Shown here: positions 59,325 through 64,000 of the stretch, piece after piece | How positions within the stretch are numbered: the first letter of the stretch is position 1 | Layout of the letters: every line of letters starts with the position of its first letter | NCBI GenBank assembly: GCA_024516155.1 | Contig: JAJJXM010000016.1 | Coordinates: 861,501 to 925,500, forward strand | Direction of reading: 5' to 3' | Origin: Pyronema omphalodes | Taxonomy: Eukaryota > Ascomycota > Pezizomycetes > Pezizales > Pyronemataceae | DNA length: 64,000 nucleotides | The notes under the pieces: model-generated | Told to the model about the DNA's origin: nothing | The model's input: the letters and a program-made list of their open reading frames with translations, nothing else | Databases searched by the model: none | Translations under genes and position numbers: made by a program

Positions 59325-60907
59325 GAACGCGTGGAAAAGAGGAAAAAAAGTGCTAGAGCAGGTTGATGGAGTTTGGTATGGGCGTTTATAAGCGGGTTGC
59401 GGTTATGGTCTTTTACTTCAAAATGTTTTTTGTTACACGCAGAGTTTCTTTTTTTTTTGTTGAATTGTTTTATTCCTAGGCGTTTACTGTTGAGATAGCG
59501 GAAAAAGAAACAGTTTGAAGATGAAGAAATTACTATGGAAATGGGAAATGATTTACTGCTTTTTTCCTGAATACCTGAGATTAGATTATAAGCTTGAATT
59601 GGAAATAAATTTTTGTGGTATTTTTCGTTCGTTCGTGGTTGATGTTGCTGTGACATTCGGTGGTAGGAGTTTCGGATTGGTTGGTGTTTTTTGGCCGGAT
59701 GCTCTGTGCGATCATTGGGTTATGAATACACTGAAGGTATTGCCGTGATGCTTGGCTCCAGGAATCAGTAGTATAAATAGCACTCTGCTATGTAGAGAAG
59801 ATCCAATGTTCCTTCTGTAATCGTGAATCATGAATTCATCACTCGTACTAACATGGAAGAGTGATAGTTCATGTCTATAGCCCCTTCGTATTTACCTATC
59901 CAGTAGCGAAGAAATTTCCGGATCTGGGGTTGAACAGAAAATTAAAACTAGGATGGTTAGATACGATAAAGAGCTGCTATCATATGAATTGGAGGTGTTT
60001 GGATGGGGGGGGGGGGGGGTGGGCATGTTTATTGGAGGTTGTGGTTATTTGCTGGTGTATTGGTTTGATTTGATTTGAATGGTATTAAAGACTTGCGTAT
60101 TTTTGTTTTGTTATTTATTTTGGAACTCCACACGGATTATGTTCAGTTGTAAGTAAATAAGACAAAAACGTATATATATGTTCATAACTGTATGGTTGAC
60201 TGTTATTGGGAGTCCCTTTAAACTTGAAGAAAGAGGGGTTGACTTTCGGGGTCTTGTAATGTGATTGAAATGACTGGAAACAATTGGCTGTCAGTACTAC
60301 GACTCACAGCTGGTTGCAACTAGATTGATTTTGTTCCTTTTAAAGGAATGATGTTATTAGCTTGTAGTATAATTTTGGGGGAAATTTGAAAGTTTTCTTA
60401 TAAGTCGCGTAATTTTTCAATAACTATTTTGACTATGTCTGGTGTACTGCTTTCGAATCATAAGCAATGAATATCAGCCGCAATTTGGAATGTGATTATG
60501 CAGCAATTTTTATATAGTGTCTTCAGCCTATAGGACAGCTTGGAAGTAAGTTGTATCAGGTATATATTAGTAATTGAGAAGTGGTATTGTGCTGATTTGG
60601 AGGGTAATTGCGGAAAGAGGGTTCACACCGTGTTACGCGAAAACCTACCCCACCCCGCCTTCTGAAGCCAAAAAATTTCTTGAATTTCAGTCTTGTATAA
60701 ACAAATAGTTAAGTAACTAAAAAAACACAAACATGAATGATGGTTATAGGAATTCAAATTCAAAAAGTAGATCAAAGAAAGATGTCACAAACGCCCCAAT
60801 GTAGCAACAAAAAGCCCCCCTCCCAGCAAATGCAGTAATTCTGCTCATGAAATAGTACAGACCAGCTTCATCGCCCACAAATGAATTCGTTTTCCTCAAA
60901 GAGAGAA
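59325..60907. other. Convergent intergenic region
   Basis: Downstream flank of bimE and of the minus-strand gene at 60908. Contains G15 (60005-60019) and AT-rich DNA. No coding signal. Confidence 0.5.
60005..60019. repeat. Poly(G) tract, 15 nt
   Basis: Uninterrupted G15 followed by tggg in intergenic DNA. Confidence 0.9.
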
Positions 60908-61435
60908 TTATTTGTTAAGCTCGACCGTGCTCATACCTTCAATCGGTGTTCCAGCCACCATAGGGCTACGATCGGTAGTATCGACAACATCATCATCGTA
61001 CGTCATTCCGTCGATCATTCTGGCCTCCTTTCTTTGTTCGCGTGCACTTTCGGTCGTAACCGAACTTGCCGGTGAGTCTGCGGCAGTATCCATACGCTTC
61101 TTTCGCAGCTCGTCAGCGTCGGAAGTGGGCGTGTCAGGTCGCTTATTAACGTCAAAGTAGCTGCCTGCTGAAAGAGCAGACAAACGAGAAATGCGCTCAG
61201 CTGCCCCGTCAAATCCGGGACGGTGTCCCTCGTGGCCGTCTTTAATTGCAATCGTAGAAATGCAGGACATGGGAGTTGGTGGGCAGGATTCGCTGCCGAA
61301 CTCGGACGGGGTGGAAGGCAAATTTAGGATCATGGGATGTGTGCGAGGTGTAGATGGAGAGTCTGGAAGCGATGAGGCTGGGAGAGGCGATGCAGTGGCC
61401 GCAGGTGTGGAATTTACGGAGGATGTTGCAGCCAT
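60908..61435 (-). CDS. Small Ser/Thr/Pro-rich protein, function unknown
   Basis: A single exon of 175 residues with ATG at 61435. The composition is Ser/Thr/Pro/Ala-rich at the N-terminus (ATASPLPASSLPDSPSTPRT), with SP/TP sites (STPSEFGSE, CPPTPMS, RPDTPTSDADE) that could be proline-directed kinase targets. The middle has a short ordered-looking stretch (AAERISRLSALSAGSYFDV). The charged C-terminal half (REQRKEARMIDGMTYDDDVVD) may be helical. GC-rich third positions and no stops on this strand favour a real gene. I recognise no family; it looks intrinsically disordered. Confidence 0.6.
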   Translation of the reverse strand: MAATSSVNSTPAATASPLPASSLPDSPSTPRTHPMILNLPSTPSEFGSESCPPTPMSCISTIAIKDGHEGHRPGFDGAAERISRLSALSAGSYFDVNKRPDTPTSDADELRKKRMDTAADSPASSVTTESAREQRKEARMIDGMTYDDDVVDTTDRSPMVAGTPIEGMSTVELNK

Positions 61436-63224
61436 GATGAATATCGGTTAATCTGGATTAGAGTATGGTGGATATTTTTTCTGAGTAGATGGTGGTTGTT
61501 GATGTTGTATTGATGGAAGACGGGAGAAGGAGATGGCGATGGTTACCCTTCAGGACGTCTGACTATGGGGGGCTGCAATCGTGGGGAAACTGGGGAGGGG
61601 GGATACACCAGTTTAGGGTAGCAGTGACGTACCTACCATCTTAGAGTCAATAGTCGATCGGCAACAGGTATTTACTTCACACCAGAGGGTTATAGATCTA
61701 CCCTACTCATTCCATGAAGCAGCGACGCGGATTGGTGTGAGTAAAGAGTTTCACTGGATTCATCTCGATGTATTCGTACTCTAAACCGCTCTCTATTCGT
61801 GGTAGATGATGGGAGATATCAGTGCTTCTCTCAGCATCGCGGGCGCAGAGATATATCTGCTGGTGTTCTCATCGCGCCTGAGCTTGGAGAGCTTGCTTGT
61901 TTCTTGCTCGTAACAGCGACCTTTAGCTCCAGACCTGATAAAGTGACCGGCTAAACGAAGCCAGAGCGACTAAGGAGGGCATGTCAGTTCACAAGACACA
62001 GGGTCTGAATTGAGTTGATGTTGGTACTGAAAATAATTAGAGATGATGAGGCTGTCGAGACTTTGCTGAGATGGGTTGGTAGTGGTGAAATGTGGGGGAT
62101 GAAGCCGATGAGCAGGTGGGGATTTGTGTACCAGCGAAGAGCTTCCACAAGCTAGGGCGCCCTGCGGGGATGGAGACGGAGATAGAGATGGAGATGGAGA
62201 TTGACATTTTCGCCGATAACAAGGCGAGTTGCATTCCACTCTATTTTTGTCAGCAACTCTTGTCAACTATCGCAGAGGGGATTAAAGATGGAATTTCGGG
62301 CGAGGTGATGCTGCGCGCATTTGACGCTGAATGAGAGCGAAGGATTGAACCGAAAGAGTTGTTCGGATGACTGACAGCGGAAGAGCATTCGGAAGCTATG
62401 GACAGGTACATACTGTGTGGTGAAGTCACTGCTGAATACTCTTCTTTCGAGAAGCTTTTCTCTGACCGATCAAGCAGAAATACCGCCTTATTTCGACACA
62501 ATTACTCCAGGATTTCACACAAATTACCCAACGATTCATCATGCTTTCTCTCCTGTGATTTTGCATTGGATCCAAAAACCGGAAAAATACTTGCAGACAG
62601 ACTTCCGTGGTCGGTACCGAGTCAAGCCCGCCGGATACCGATGATACCAATCTAGAGCTCTTCCCGGCTCTTGTCCAAGCCTAAAACTAGTTGCCGAAGC
62701 AAAGACCTCGAGCTCAGCTCCAAGCATCACAAATGGCTTCGGATATATGCAAGCTTTCGGGTTGCTGTCATCGGGAAGAGACAAAGATGCTATCCGGACC
62801 CAGCGGATTGATCGCCCAAGATGTCACTATGTAGTAAACATCGTCTGTATCAGAGTGTTTTATCTCGAGCTGCCATTCATAGTTTCTCGCGCACAATTCA
62901 GCCGAAAACAACTCGGCCTCCCCGTTGCTCCCACCTCACGCGACCCCGCTCTGCAACATACAAACTCGTCTTCCACTCGTCCTCCAGTTCTTCCGTGGGC
63001 AAATTTGAAAACGCATAAATGTCACGTCGTCGGAAGTCGCCATCGGATATCCGACGTGGATCAGAGGAAAGCCGGTGGTTTCCGTTCCCCACAAATTATC
63101 CCACCAATAACCGCTAGTCTGTCATCCGGTCCCAGGTTCCGATCGAGTACTTCATATAATCTCCGTATCCACCATCTGAGTACGACATCTAAAAGTCGGT
63201 TGAAGGTTAACATCGATCAGCAAG
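61436..63224. other. 1.8-kb divergent intergenic region
   Basis: The spacer lies between the disordered-protein gene and the CoA-transferase gene. A plus-strand ATG frame at 62092-62334 (80 codons, with an EIEMEMEIDIF repeat from gagatg units at 62170-62202) is open but has no other support. The right-hand part is the probable promoter of the transferase gene. Confidence 0.45.
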
Positions 63225-64000
63225 ATGGTGTCTACAGCTTCTCTGTTATTGCGCACTGCGCGTAACTTCTCCCAGCATGGATCAAAGGTACGAATCATGC
63301 GACATTCTAAATAAAAAGAAGCAAGCGATTAATAAGAACCTTATAGCACTCTCTTTTGTTTGCCCGCACCTTTGCTTCCTCCTCCCGCCGTTATGAGATC
63401 AACAAGGTGTACCCTTCAGCCGCCGAGGCCATCAAGGATATGAAGTCTGGCTCTACTCTTCTTTCAGGAGGATTTGGATTGTGTGGTGTTCCCGACACAC
63501 TCATCAACGAGCTGGAGAAGAACACCCATATCAAAGAACTTACCTGCGTCTCCAACAACGCCGGTGTTGACGGTGGTGGACTTGGAAAGCTTCTTGCTAC
63601 CGGCCAGGTCAAGAAGATGATTGCATCTTACGTTGGAGAAAACAAGACCTTTGAGCGCAAGTACCTTACCGGAGAGATCGAGCTTGAGCTCACTCCTCAG
63701 GGAACCCTTGCTGAGCGCTGCCGTGCCGGAGGTGCTGGAATCCCCGCCTTCTACACCCCCGCTGCTTTCGGTACCTGGGTTCAAACTGGAGAGCTTCCCA
63801 CCAAGTACAACGCCGATGGAACCGTTGCCCAGTACTCTAAGCCCCGCGAGGTCCGTGTCTTTGATGGCAAGAGCTACATCATGGAGGAGGCCATTAAGGG
63901 AGACTACGCATTCGTCAAGGCCTGGAAGGCAGACCCTCTCGGAAACTGTCAGTTCCGTTTCTCTGGTGCCAACTTCAACGGAGCCATGGGGCGTAACGCA
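63225..64000 (+). CDS. Succinyl-CoA:3-ketoacid CoA-transferase, mitochondrial (5' part)
   Basis: Exon 1 (63225-63287) and exon 2 (63347 to the window edge) give 239 residues. The N-terminus [17 protein letters not shown] with [11 protein letters not shown] after the intron is a typical mitochondrial presequence: Arg/Ser/Ala-rich and without acidic residues. The mature part starts [20 protein letters not shown], followed by [16 protein letters not shown] (glycine-rich CoA/oxyanion loop of the A subdomain), [20 protein letters not shown] and [20 protein letters not shown]. The enzyme moves CoA between succinyl-CoA and acetoacetate in ketone-body or acetoacetate use. The catalytic glutamate of the B subdomain lies beyond the window. 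The intron is gtacga...cttatag. Confidence 0.93.

Noticed and set aside
61970..62334. Short frames on both strands around the gagatg repeat
   Set aside because: Repeat-driven, no conserved motif; noted only within the intergenic description.
62747..63265. 172-codon plus-strand frame overlapping the start of the CoA-transferase gene
   Set aside because: It overlaps exon 1 of the transferase in another frame, lacks domain content, and the transferase frame has a clear presequence and family match.

Overview
The window reads as chromosomal DNA of a filamentous ascomycete (Pezizomycotina). It has spliced nuclear genes with short GT...AG introns (about 50-95 nt, several with CTAAC/CTAAT branch sites) and fungal orthologues such as a GapA/Gap1-type RasGAP, BimE/Apc1, Rrp6 and Mis14/Nsl1. 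The non-coding DNA is loaded with microsatellites, minisatellites and very long poly(C)/poly(G) tracts. No rRNA, CRISPR array or intact transposon was recognised. I cannot name the genus.

Layout. 1-176: 3' end of a coiled-coil gene. 0.2-9.7 kb: gene-poor, with a 158-bp tandem repeat (2.8-3.3 kb), intron-like signatures without a recognisable gene (3.4-4.1 kb), a broken Dicer-like relic on the minus strand (5.0-6.6 kb) butted against a fragment of a Has1-type DEAD-box helicase gene (4.83-5.01 kb), and a 60-odd-bp minisatellite. 9.7-17.2 kb: two plus-strand genes, a PB1-like/coiled-coil/UBA protein and a bromodomain-like nuclear protein with a His/Pro/Met tail. 20.1-28.4 kb: a coiled-coil protein, an Hsp70-like (HSPA12-type) ATPase, a fungal hypothetical protein and a protein with an N-terminal SesA/HeLo-like region. 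30.6-33.7 kb: kinetochore Mis14/Nsl1 and a small basic protein. 35.4-38.0 kb: exosome nuclease Rrp6. 38.0-46.3 kb: a gene desert of simple repeats. 46.3-49.0 kb: RasGAP. 49.0-53.4 kb: a second repeat-rich spacer with a GGGGATT heptamer array and a TTTTATGGT array. 53.4-59.3 kb: Apc1/BimE. 60.9-61.4 kb: a small Ser/Thr/Pro-rich protein. 63.2-64.0 kb: 5' part of a mitochondrial succinyl-CoA:3-ketoacid CoA-transferase, cut by the window end.

The genes are ordinary, independently transcribed nuclear genes (cell cycle and kinetochore, RNA decay, Ras signalling, chromatin, ketone-body metabolism). They do not form a biosynthetic cluster. Exon structures were built by hand from splice consensus plus reading-frame continuity; where I give several exons, the total length is an exact multiple of three.

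The most unusual observations are these. Three introns in three unrelated genes each carry a 19-26-nt poly(C) tract, on the sense strand, close behind the 5' splice site. At least 16 poly(C)/poly(G) runs of 14 nt or more occur and none lies in an exon. The Dicer-like relic has lost helicase motif VI, carries frameshifts and a stop, and is fused to a helicase fragment. The PB1-like + UBA protein resembles autophagy receptors but lacks their zinc finger. The RasGAP gene has a 60-nt, stop-free, frame-neutral intron.
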